From Pseudarthrobacter oxydans (lineage in GTDB: Bacteria > Actinomycetota > Actinomycetes > Actinomycetales > Micrococcaceae), in assembly GCF_013314975.1 (NCBI RefSeq), contig NZ_JABTYH010000041.1:1-37065 (forward strand): a stretch of DNA of 37,065 nt. Reading direction: 5' to 3'. A model generated the notes under the pieces. It saw nothing but the letters and a program-made list of their open reading frames with translations. It was not told where the DNA came from and made no database searches. Every line of letters starts with the position of its first letter. Position 1 is the first letter of the stretch. Positions 8,588-15,913 of this stretch are shown here, piece after piece. A program made the position numbers and the translations under genes.

Positions 8588-9582
8588 GGCTCCGTCGCAG
8601 CAACGCCTCAGGCCGGGGCTACCGCCGTGTCGCCGCCGGCAAGGGCTTCAGCTACCGGGACCTCGATGGTTCAACGCTGCCGCCCGGCCCCGTCCGGGAC
8701 CGGCTGGAGAGCATTGGTATCCCGCCGGCCTGGACCGACGTCTGGATTGCCCCGTTTGAGAACGGGCACATACAGGCCACCGGGCTGGATGCCGTGGGCC
8801 GGCGCCAGTACATCTACCATCCGGAATGGCGGGAACGGAAGGACCGGGTCAAGTTCGACCGCGCCCTGCAGCTGGCCGAATCGCTGCCTGCTGCCCGGCG
8901 CCGGGTCACCATGGACCTGCGCGGGGAAGGGTTCCCGCGCGAGCGTGTCCTCGCCGGCGCTTTCAGGATGCTGGACAGCGGGTCCCTGCGGGTGGGGTCC
9001 GAACGGTACACGAACGAGAACGGCAGCCACGGGCTGGCCACCCTGCTGTGTGCCCATGTCCAGGTGCGCAAGGACCGGGTCCACCTGAGTTTCCCGGCCA
9101 AGAGCGGCAAGGACTGGGAATCTGAAATCCGCGACGCCGACCTCGCCGCCCTGCTGCGCCTGCTCAAGCGCCGCGGCGGAAACGCCAGGCTCCTGGCGTA
9201 CAAGGAGGGCCGGCGCTGGCGTCCTGTCACCAGCGCGGACATCAACGCCTACGTGAAGGAGCGGACCGGCTCGGACTTCACCGCCAAGGACTTCCGGACC
9301 CTGCGCGGGACCGCGGCTGCCGCCGCCAGCCTGGCACGGACCGGCCCGCAGCGGACGGCCGCCAAGCGCAAGCGTGCCATCAGCCGGGCCATGGTTGACG
9401 CGTCCGAGGTGCTGGGCAACACCCCGTCCATCGCCCGCAAGAGCTACGTGGACCCGCGCGTGCTGGACCACTACCACGAGGGCGAAACCATCGACCCCAA
9501 ACGGCCCGACTCCGCCGAAGCCGAGCTCCGGGCGCTGCTTTACCGGGAAGGCGACGTGGTTCCGCTGGCGAAAAGCGGCTGA
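8584..9582 (+). CDS. DNA topoisomerase IB
   Basis: A 332-aa type IB topoisomerase of the bacterial poxvirus-like group, which relaxes supercoils through a 3'-phosphotyrosyl intermediate and acts on the chromosome. The N-terminal domain contains the YIYHPEWRERKDRVKFDR segment typical of the family. The catalytic domain has the Arg-containing TAKDFRTLRGT and the nucleophile Tyr288 in ARKSYVDPR. The length matches bacterial homologues (about 330-350 aa). The GTG start lacks a clear ribosome site and overlaps the stop of a short leader ORF. It is divergent from rarD, and the reductase gene follows 77 bases later behind its own probable promoter. Confidence 0.92.
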   Translation: MRLRRSNASGRGYRRVAAGKGFSYRDLDGSTLPPGPVRDRLESIGIPPAWTDVWIAPFENGHIQATGLDAVGRRQYIYHPEWRERKDRVKFDRALQLAESLPAARRRVTMDLRGEGFPRERVLAGAFRMLDSGSLRVGSERYTNENGSHGLATLLCAHVQVRKDRVHLSFPAKSGKDWESEIRDADLAALLRLLKRRGGNARLLAYKEGRRWRPVTSADINAYVKERTGSDFTAKDFRTLRGTAAAAASLARTGPQRTAAKRKRAISRAMVDASEVLGNTPSIARKSYVDPRVLDHYHEGETIDPKRPDSAEAELRALLYREGDVVPLAKSG

Positions 9583-9586
9583 GGCC

Positions 9587-9592
9587 TAGAAT
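9587..9592 (+). promoter_or_regulatory. Probable -10 element for the ferredoxin reductase gene
   Basis: TAGAAT, a near-consensus -10 hexamer, sits just after the topoisomerase stop and predicts a start near 9599-9601. That gives a leader of about 60 bases before GTG 9660. No convincing -35 is visible. Confidence 0.4.
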
Positions 9593-9659
9593 AGGGGACT
9601 GTGCGCTACCTGTTCGGCGCGACGTCATGCATCAGATGATCAGTTCAGAAGGGCTTCCG

Positions 9660-11102
9660 GTGTCCAACCACAGCGAAACCACGTCTTCCCGTCCCCTCCG
9701 CGTCGCCATTGTGGGCGCGGGACCGGCGGGCGTCTACGCTGCGGACATCCTGACCAAGTCCAGCGGGGTCAAGGACGGCGACTTCGAGGTCAGCATCGAC
9801 CTGTTTGAGGCCTACCCGGCGCCGTATGGCCTGATCCGTTACGGCGTGGCCCCGGACCATCCCCGCATCAAGGGCATCGTCAACGCGCTGCACAAGGTCC
9901 TGGACCGCGGCGACATCCGGTTCCTGGGCAACGTGACCTATGGCCGTGACCTCACCCTCCACGACTTCCGCGCCTTCTACGACGCCGTGATCTTCTCCAC
10001 CGGCGCCGTCAAGGACGCGGACCTGGACATCCCCGGCATCGACCTGCAGGGCTCGTTCGGCGGTGCGGACTTCGTCTCCTGGTACGACGGCCACCCGGAC
10101 GTGCCGCGCGAATGGCCGCTTGAGGCCAAGGAAATCGCCGTGATCGGCAACGGCAACGTGGCCCTGGACGTGGCGCGGATGCTGGTCAAGCACCCCGAGG
10201 AGCTGCTGAGCACCGAGATCCCGGACAACGTGTATGCCGGCCTGAAGGCTTCCCCGGTCACGGACGTGCATGTGTTTGGCCGCCGCGGCCCTGCCCAGGT
10301 GAAGTTCACGCCGCTGGAGCTGCGCGAACTGAGCCACATGAACGACGTGGACATTGTGCTCTACCCCGAAGACTTCGAATTCGATGAAGCCTCCGATGAA
10401 GCCATCCGCAGCAACAACCAGATCAAGACCATGGTGAACACCCTCACCAACTGGCTGGTGGAGGAACACGCCGAGTCCGAGAATCCGTCCTCCCGGCGGC
10501 TGCACCTGCACTTCCTGCACAGCCCCGTGGAGGTACTTGCCGAAGGCGGGGACAGCGGCACGGGCAAGGTGGGCGGCATCAAGTTCGAGCGCATGCAGCT
10601 GGACGGCACCGGCAACGTGAAAGGCACAGGGGAGTACATCGAATACCCCGTCCAGGCGGTCTACCGGGCCATCGGCTACCACGGCTCCGCCCTGGACGAA
10701 CTCGAGTACGACGCCAAGCGGGGCGTCATCCCCAACGAAGGCGGCCGCGTCCTGGACGCCGAAGGCAACCCGGTTCCCGGCATCTACGCCACCGGCTGGA
10801 TCAAGCGGGGACCGGTGGGCCTGATCGGCCACACCAAGGGCGACGCCCTGGAGACCATCGGCTTCCTGCTCGAGGACCGGCTGACCCTGCCGCCGGCCCA
10901 GAACCCCGACCCCCAGGCCATCATCGACCTGCTGGAAGAGCGCGGTATCGAATACACCACGTGGGAGGGCTGGAACAGGCTGGACGCCCACGAGGCACAG
11001 CTCGGTGCGGCCTGGACCGGTCCGGAAGGCCTGGACCACGTGGTCCGCGAACGCATCAAGGTGGTGCCGCGCGAGGAGATGATCCGCATCTCCCGCGGCT
11101 GA
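9660..11102 (+). CDS. Ferredoxin--NADP reductase, FprA-like
   Basis: A cytosolic flavoenzyme of 480 aa of the adrenodoxin-reductase-like group, which moves electrons between NADPH and ferredoxin. The FAD-binding site is RVAIVGAGPAGVYAADIL at about residues 15-32. The PYGLIRYGVAPDHP motif and the second dinucleotide fold IAVIGNGNVALDVARML for NADPH follow in the usual order, and VFGRRGPAQ and ATGWIKRGPVGLIGHTK are also diagnostic. Redox partners are likely a ferredoxin feeding P450 or Fe-S enzymes; none is encoded next to it. GTG 9660 is preferred because AGAAGGG lies 6 bases upstream; ATG 9627 is in frame and would add 11 residues. Confidence 0.93.
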   Translation: MSNHSETTSSRPLRVAIVGAGPAGVYAADILTKSSGVKDGDFEVSIDLFEAYPAPYGLIRYGVAPDHPRIKGIVNALHKVLDRGDIRFLGNVTYGRDLTLHDFRAFYDAVIFSTGAVKDADLDIPGIDLQGSFGGADFVSWYDGHPDVPREWPLEAKEIAVIGNGNVALDVARMLVKHPEELLSTEIPDNVYAGLKASPVTDVHVFGRRGPAQVKFTPLELRELSHMNDVDIVLYPEDFEFDEASDEAIRSNNQIKTMVNTLTNWLVEEHAESENPSSRRLHLHFLHSPVEVLAEGGDSGTGKVGGIKFERMQLDGTGNVKGTGEYIEYPVQAVYRAIGYHGSALDELEYDAKRGVIPNEGGRVLDAEGNPVPGIYATGWIKRGPVGLIGHTKGDALETIGFLLEDRLTLPPAQNPDPQAIIDLLEERGIEYTTWEGWNRLDAHEAQLGAAWTGPEGLDHVVRERIKVVPREEMIRISRG

Positions 11103-11152
11103 CCCACCCCGCGACCCCGCCTGGGAGGCTAGGTGGGGGAGGAGGGCCGCGC

Positions 11153-11158
11153 TACAAT
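11153..11158 (+). promoter_or_regulatory. Probable -10 element for the GAF regulator gene
   Basis: TACAAT predicts a start near 11165 and a leader of about 65 bases before ATG 11229. The -35 region does not match consensus, which would suit an activated promoter. Confidence 0.35.
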
Positions 11159-11228
11159 GGCCACCACCCCTTGGCCGGCAGCGTGCGGCCATGTCCCCTG
11201 CAGACGGATTGCAGCAACCAGGAGTTCG

Positions 11229-12584
11229 ATGACGAACCTCACCCAGCCCGGCGCCGGCGAGTCGCTGCAGCTCCGCGCCCTGGCCGCGCACGAGCAGCTC
11301 GACGGCGGCACCTTCGCCGATGCGCCTGAGCTGCCCGGCCTGCGTGCACTGATCCGCGAATCCTGGCAGCGGTCGGCAGGTTTCAAAGCGAACCCGGACA
11401 ATCCGGCGGCCCCGCTGGCCATGGACCTGGACGAACTGGACGACTACCGCAGGCAGCACCCCCTTGCCGCCATCATGCCGGTGATCAACAAACTCCTGGT
11501 GCAGCCCAGCCATGACAGCGGCCTGCTGGTGGCGGTGGGCGACGAAGTGGGCAGGCTGCTGTGGGTTGACGGGGACCCCGCGCTGCAGCGCCGGGCTGAG
11601 GGCATGATGTTCGTCCCGGGCGCGGACTGGTCCGAAGCCACCGTTGGCACCAGCGCGCCCGGAACCGCCCTGGCCCTGGGGCGGGGCATCCAGATCTCCG
11701 GTGCCGAGCACTACCAGCGGACGGTCCACCCGTGGAGCTGCACCGCTGTTCCTTTCCACGATCCGGATTCCGGTGCCGTCCTGGGCGTCGTGGACATTAC
11801 CGGTACGGCCACGGCGGTGGCACCCCACACGTTGTCGCTCGTCGAGGCGACCGTGGCCGCCGCGCAGGCGCAGCTGCGCGTTGAACGGCTGCAGCTGGCG
11901 GCGTCGCTGGCCAGCAGGCCCGCACGACGGCGGAGCCAAGGCAGCGCTTCCCGGTCACCGGGGGCAGGGGCGAAGGAAGGCAGCCTGTACCGCAACAGCC
12001 TCCAGCTTCTGGGCCGGGACCAGGCCCTGCTCAGCATCGAAGGCAAAACCGTGGTGCTGTCCGCCCGGCACAGCGAAATCCTCGCCCTGCTGAGCTCGCA
12101 TCCTGACGGACTGAGCGCCGAGGAACTCAGCGTCCTCCTGTACCCGGGCGACGGCTCCACCATGACCCTGCGTGCCGAAATGGTCAGGCTGCGCAAGGTC
12201 CTGCAGCAGCTCAACCCGGCCGCCGTGCCGGAGTCCAGGCCCTACAAGCTCAGCATGGACCTTGTTCCGGACAGCGAACAGGTCCTGAACTGCCTGCAGC
12301 GCGGCGCCCACCGGATCGCGCTCGAGATCTATCGCGGCGCCGTCCTGCCCAAGTCCGAGGCGCCCGGCATCATCGACCTTCGGGACAGGGTCTCGTCCCT
12401 GATGCGCGAAGCCGTCCTCACCGACGGCAGCGCCGAAACGCTGCTCCGGTACGCGGAGCTGCCGGAGGCGAGGGACGACGTCGGGGTCCGCCGTGCCGCC
12501 CTGAAACTGCTGCCTGCCCGCTCGCCCAAGCGTGCCGCCGTCGTCGCAGACCTGGAGCGGCTGGAAGCCGAGCTCAGCGCCTAG
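11229..12584 (+). CDS. AcoR-like GAF-domain regulator with a winged-helix C-terminus
   Basis: A 451-aa transcriptional regulator. The N-terminal 220 residues look like the sensory part of AcoR-type activators: the entry segment LIRESWQRS, followed by a GAF domain with EATVGTSAPGTALALGRGIQ and TVHPWSCTAVPFHDPDSG. In sigma-54 activators an AAA+ domain comes next; here there is none. Instead, about residues 255-335 form an OmpR/SARP-like winged helix (SARHSEILALLSSHPDGLSA, then LRAEMVRLRKVLQQL), followed by a helical C-terminal region of unknown role. ATG 11229 has AGGAG 4 bases upstream; the in-frame ATG at 11133 has no support. It lies immediately upstream of exaC-adhP-DUF779 and probably activates that unit in response to an alcohol or aldehyde; the ligand is inferred. 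Confidence 0.85.
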   Translation: MTNLTQPGAGESLQLRALAAHEQLDGGTFADAPELPGLRALIRESWQRSAGFKANPDNPAAPLAMDLDELDDYRRQHPLAAIMPVINKLLVQPSHDSGLLVAVGDEVGRLLWVDGDPALQRRAEGMMFVPGADWSEATVGTSAPGTALALGRGIQISGAEHYQRTVHPWSCTAVPFHDPDSGAVLGVVDITGTATAVAPHTLSLVEATVAAAQAQLRVERLQLAASLASRPARRRSQGSASRSPGAGAKEGSLYRNSLQLLGRDQALLSIEGKTVVLSARHSEILALLSSHPDGLSAEELSVLLYPGDGSTMTLRAEMVRLRKVLQQLNPAAVPESRPYKLSMDLVPDSEQVLNCLQRGAHRIALEIYRGAVLPKSEAPGIIDLRDRVSSLMREAVLTDGSAETLLRYAELPEARDDVGVRRAALKLLPARSPKRAAVVADLERLEAELSA

Positions 12585-12609
12585 GCGCCTGCCGCCGTCG
12601 TTCCATCCG

Positions 12610-12682
12610 GCAACCTTTCTGTGAGCTGGGCCACTCCCGTGCAACCTGGCTGCAACCTTTGCCCTCCTACGCTGAGTGCAAC
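12610..12682 (+). promoter_or_regulatory. Promoter region of exaC with repeated GCAACC boxes
   Basis: GCAACCT occurs at 12610, 12641 and 12652, and GCAAC again at 12678. The 12641 and 12652 copies are direct repeats one helical turn apart (11 bases) and sit where a -35 would be, upstream of a possible -10 TACGCT at 12668-12673. This arrangement suits an activator binding direct repeats, most simply the adjacent GAF regulator. Confidence 0.4.
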
Positions 12683-12733
12683 GGCGGAGGCCATGACCCG
12701 GCCTCCGCCCCATGCACAGCAAAGGAGCTAGCA

Positions 12734-14257
12734 ATGACTGTTTACGCCCAGCCCGGTACCGAGGGTTCGAAGGTCACCTTCAAGGACCGCTACGAGAACT
12801 GGATCGGCGGCGAGTGGGTGGCCCCCGTCAAGGGCCAGTACTTCGAAAACGTCACCCCCGTCACGGGCAAGGTCTTCTGCGAGGTGGCCCGCGGAACAGC
12901 GGAGGACATTGAACTGGCACTCGACGCCGCGCACAAGGTTGCACCGTCCTGGGGCAAGACCTCCGTGGCCGAGCGCGCCGCGATCCTGAACAAGATCGCT
13001 GACCGGATCGACGAGAACCTGGAAATGCTGGCCGTCGCCGAGTCCTGGGACAACGGCAAGCCCATCCGCGAAACCCTCAACGCCGACATGCCCCTGGCCG
13101 CGGACCACTTCCGCTACTTCGCCTCCGCCGTCCGCGCCCAGGAGGGCCGGCTCTCGCAGCTCGACGAGGACACCACGGCCTACCACTACCACGAGCCGCT
13201 CGGCGTCGTCGGCCAGATCATCCCCTGGAACTTCCCCATCCTGATGGCCGTCTGGAAGCTCGCTCCCGCGCTCGCCGCAGGCAACGCTGTGGTGCTCAAG
13301 CCCGCCGAGCAGACGCCGTCGTCCATCCTGGTCCTGATGGAGCTCATCGGCGACCTGCTCCCCGCCGGCGTCCTGAACGTGGTCAACGGCTTCGGCGTCG
13401 AGGCCGGAAAGCCGCTCGCGTCCAGCCCCCGCATCCGCAAGATCGCCTTCACGGGCGAGACCACCACGGGCCGGCTGATCAGCCAGTACGCCAGCCAGAA
13501 CCTCATCCCCGTCACCCTCGAGCTCGGCGGCAAGAGTCCCAACATCTTCTTCAACGACGTCGCCCAGGAAAACGACGCCTTCTACGACAAGGCACAGGAA
13601 GGCTTCGCGCTGTTCGCCTTCAACCAGGGCGAGGTGTGCACCTGCCCGTCCCGCGCCCTCGTCCAGGAAGACATCTACGAGTCCTTCATGGCCGACGCCG
13701 TTGCCCGGGTGGAGAAGATGGTGCAGGGCAACCCGCTGGACACCGAGACCCAGGTGGGCGCCCAGGCCTCCAACGACCAGCTCGAGAAGATCCTGTCCTA
13801 CATCGACATCGGAAAGCAGGAAGGCGCCAAGGTCCTGACCGGCGGCGCCCGCGCCGAACTGCCCGGCGACCTCGCCGGCGGTTTCTACGTCCAGCCCACG
13901 GTCTTCGAGGGCCACAACAAGATGCGGATCTTCCAGGAGGAGATCTTCGGCCCGGTGGTCGCCGTGACGAAGTTCAGCGACTACAACGAGGCCATGGGCC
14001 TCGCCAACGACACCCTGTACGGCCTCGGCGCCGGCGTCTGGTCGCGCAACGGCAACGTCGCGTACCGGGCAGGCCGGGAAATCCAGGCCGGCCGTGTCTG
14101 GGTGAACAACTACCACGCCTACCCGGCCGGGGCCGCGTTCGGCGGCTACAAGTCCTCAGGCATCGGACGTGAGAACCACGCCATGATGCTGGACCACTAC
14201 CAGCAGACCAAGAACCTGCTGGTCAGCTACAACGAAAACAAGCTCGGCTTCTTCTAG
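12734..14257 (+). CDS. exaC: Aldehyde dehydrogenase, ExaC/AldB type (acetaldehyde dehydrogenase)
   Basis: An NAD-dependent aldehyde dehydrogenase of 507 aa, the expected length for ExaC/AcoD enzymes that oxidise acetaldehyde and other short aldehydes to acids. It has the IIPWNFPILMAVWKLAPALA substrate-channel motif, VVLKPAEQTPSS, LELGGKSPNIFF with the catalytic Glu, and the nucleophile Cys302 in NQGEVCTCPSR, where a second Cys (304) sits two residues on as is common in this subgroup. The C-terminal NNYHAYPAGAAFGGYKSSG is typical of ExaC. AAAGGAG lies 6 bases before ATG 12734; the longer in-frame ATG at 12659 lies upstream of the predicted transcription start. It is followed by adhP, so alcohol is oxidised to aldehyde and then acid within one unit. 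Confidence 0.93.
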   Translation: MTVYAQPGTEGSKVTFKDRYENWIGGEWVAPVKGQYFENVTPVTGKVFCEVARGTAEDIELALDAAHKVAPSWGKTSVAERAAILNKIADRIDENLEMLAVAESWDNGKPIRETLNADMPLAADHFRYFASAVRAQEGRLSQLDEDTTAYHYHEPLGVVGQIIPWNFPILMAVWKLAPALAAGNAVVLKPAEQTPSSILVLMELIGDLLPAGVLNVVNGFGVEAGKPLASSPRIRKIAFTGETTTGRLISQYASQNLIPVTLELGGKSPNIFFNDVAQENDAFYDKAQEGFALFAFNQGEVCTCPSRALVQEDIYESFMADAVARVEKMVQGNPLDTETQVGAQASNDQLEKILSYIDIGKQEGAKVLTGGARAELPGDLAGGFYVQPTVFEGHNKMRIFQEEIFGPVVAVTKFSDYNEAMGLANDTLYGLGAGVWSRNGNVAYRAGREIQAGRVWVNNYHAYPAGAAFGGYKSSGIGRENHAMMLDHYQQTKNLLVSYNENKLGFF

Positions 14258-14313
14258 GAACCGCCGCGCACCGCCGCCCCACACCCAGCCACAACGACGC
14301 AAGGATTTCGCCA

Positions 14314-15336
14314 ATGACGACGAGAATGCAAGCAGCAGTAGTAACCGAATTCGGCAAGGACCTCCAGGTCCAGGACCTCGAGATTCCCACACCAGGTCCG
14401 GGACAGGCGCTGGTCAAGGTCCTGACCACCGGCGTCTGCCACACCGACCTCCACGCCGCAGAAGGCGACTGGCCCGTCAAGCCCTCGCCGCCCTTCATCC
14501 CCGGCCACGAGGGCGTGGGGGAAGTGGTGGCCCTCGGCGAGGGCGTCACCGACCTGGCCGTCGGCGACCTGGTGGGCAACGCCTGGCTCTGGTCCGCCTG
14601 CGGCGACTGCCAGTACTGCCGCACCGGCTGGGAAACCCTCTGCGAAGCGCAGAAGAATGCCGGCTACAGCGTGGACGGCTCGTTCGGCGAGTACATGCTG
14701 GTGGACTCGCGGTTCGCCGCCCGCATACCGGCGGGATCCGACCCCGTAGAGGTGGCGCCGGTGCTGTGCGCCGGCGTCACCGTCTACAAGGGCCTGAAGA
14801 TGACCGAGGCCAAGCCAGGCCAGTGGGTCACCATCTCCGGCATCGGCGGCCTGGGCCACATCGCCGTCCAGTACGCGGTGGCCATGGGCCTCCGGGTGGC
14901 TGCCGTGGACATCGCCGACGACAAGCTCGCCCTGGCGAAGGCCCACGGCGCCGAACTGACAGTCAACGCCCTGCACGAGGACCCGGTGGAAGTCATCCAG
15001 CGCGAAACAGGAGGTTGCCATGGCGTCCTGGTCACGGCCGTGCACCCGTCAGCTTTCGGCCAGGCCATCGGCATGGCACGCCGTGGCGGGACGATCGTGT
15101 TCAACGGGCTGCCGCCCGGCGACTTTCCCGCACCGATCTTCGAGATTGTGCTCAAGGGCCTGACGGTCCGCGGTTCAATCGTGGGAACCCGGCAGGACAT
15201 GGAGGAAGCGCTGGACTTCTACGCGCAGGGCAAGATCCACCCCACCGTCTCAGTCCGGGAGCTCTCGGAAATCAACGCGGTGCTGGACGAGATGAAGCAC
15301 GCCAAGATCGACGGCCGCGTGGTCCTGAGGTTCTGA
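14314..15336 (+). CDS. adhP: Zinc-dependent alcohol dehydrogenase AdhP
   Basis: A medium-chain, NAD-dependent alcohol dehydrogenase of 340 aa, the usual length of AdhP. The catalytic zinc ligands are Cys42 in GVCHTDLH and the His of PGHEGVG. The structural zinc site is the four-Cys lobe CGDCQYCRTGWETLC, and the Rossmann glycine motif is SGIGGLGHIA. It interconverts primary alcohols such as ethanol with aldehydes. AAGGA lies 8 bases upstream of the ATG. The spacing to exaC is 56 bases, and its stop overlaps the DUF779 start by one base (TGATG), so the three genes are almost certainly cotranscribed. Confidence 0.94.
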   Translation: MTTRMQAAVVTEFGKDLQVQDLEIPTPGPGQALVKVLTTGVCHTDLHAAEGDWPVKPSPPFIPGHEGVGEVVALGEGVTDLAVGDLVGNAWLWSACGDCQYCRTGWETLCEAQKNAGYSVDGSFGEYMLVDSRFAARIPAGSDPVEVAPVLCAGVTVYKGLKMTEAKPGQWVTISGIGGLGHIAVQYAVAMGLRVAAVDIADDKLALAKAHGAELTVNALHEDPVEVIQRETGGCHGVLVTAVHPSAFGQAIGMARRGGTIVFNGLPPGDFPAPIFEIVLKGLTVRGSIVGTRQDMEEALDFYAQGKIHPTVSVRELSEINAVLDEMKHAKIDGRVVLRF

Positions 15337-15740
15337 TGCAGGACACGCTGAAGGCCGCGGTGACGCTGCCCGGGGAAGATTTCTCCCGGGTGGCGCTCAC
15401 CCCGGCCGCCGTGCAGCTGCTGCGGAAGCTGTGGCTCCAGCACGGGCCGCTCATGTTCCACCAGTCCGGCGGCTGCTGTGACGGGTCCTCGCCCATGTGC
15501 TATCCGGCGGGCGACTTCATCACCGCGGAAGCAGACGTCCTGCTGGGCCTCTTCGACCTCTCCGACGGACTGGAACCGCGGCCCCTGGAATTCTGGATGT
15601 CCCGGGAACAATTCAGCTACTGGAGCCACACCCACCTGACAGTGGACGTGGTGCCGGGACGCGGAAGCGGCTTCTCCGTGGAAGCGCCGGAAGGCAAACG
15701 GTTCCTGATCCGCTCCACCCTCATGGACTGGCCTGCCTGA
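15336..15740 (+). CDS. DUF779 domain-containing protein
   Basis: A small soluble protein of 134 aa belonging to the uncharacterised DUF779 family, which is repeatedly found beside ExaC/AcoD-type aldehyde dehydrogenases. The most striking part is HQSGGCCDGSSPMCYPAGDF near residues 37-56, with three Cys residues and an upstream His that could bind metal. The rest is beta-strand rich, including FWMSREQFSYWSHTHLTVDV. The start overlaps the adhP stop by one base, implying translational coupling. Function is unknown; an assembly, redox-protective or regulatory partner of the dehydrogenases is a guess from context. The frame stays open upstream inside adhP, but an earlier start there would be artefactual. 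Confidence 0.88.
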   Translation: MQDTLKAAVTLPGEDFSRVALTPAAVQLLRKLWLQHGPLMFHQSGGCCDGSSPMCYPAGDFITAEADVLLGLFDLSDGLEPRPLEFWMSREQFSYWSHTHLTVDVVPGRGSGFSVEAPEGKRFLIRSTLMDWPA

Positions 15741-15754
15741 TAATTCGGCTGAAC

Positions 15755-15788
15755 CACGTGGGACCCTCCATCCGGAGGGTCCCACGTG
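15755..15788 (+). terminator. Terminator of the exaC-adhP-DUF779 unit
   Basis: A perfect 15-base stem (15755-15769 with 15774-15788) closes a 4-base loop, followed by CGTTTGC. It begins 15 bases after the DUF779 stop. Confidence 0.8.
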
Positions 15789-15828
15789 CGTTTGCAGGAA
15801 CAAAGTTTGGCATATCGCGTGTCTCACC

Positions 15829-15862
15829 ATTCGGAACAATTCGGCCCGTCCAGTGGATGGAC
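15829..15862 (+). promoter_or_regulatory. Operator-like repeats upstream of the amino acid permease
   Basis: ATTCGG occurs twice, at 15829 and 15839, exactly 10 bases apart. Just downstream, GTCCA (15848-15852) and TGGAC (15858-15862) form an inverted repeat with a 5-base gap. They lie 50-85 bases before the permease ATG, after the preceding terminator, so they are well placed to be regulatory. Confidence 0.35.
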
Positions 15863-15913
15863 ACTAGCGTTAGGAGGTCTGTTTCCAGCCGAAACCAGGA
15901 TTGTGATCTCCCT

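Noticed and set aside
9645..11939. A 764-codon open frame on the minus strand opposite the reductase and GAF regulator
   Set aside because: Same reason: low-complexity composition, no motifs and no ribosome site, while the plus-strand genes have full family signatures.
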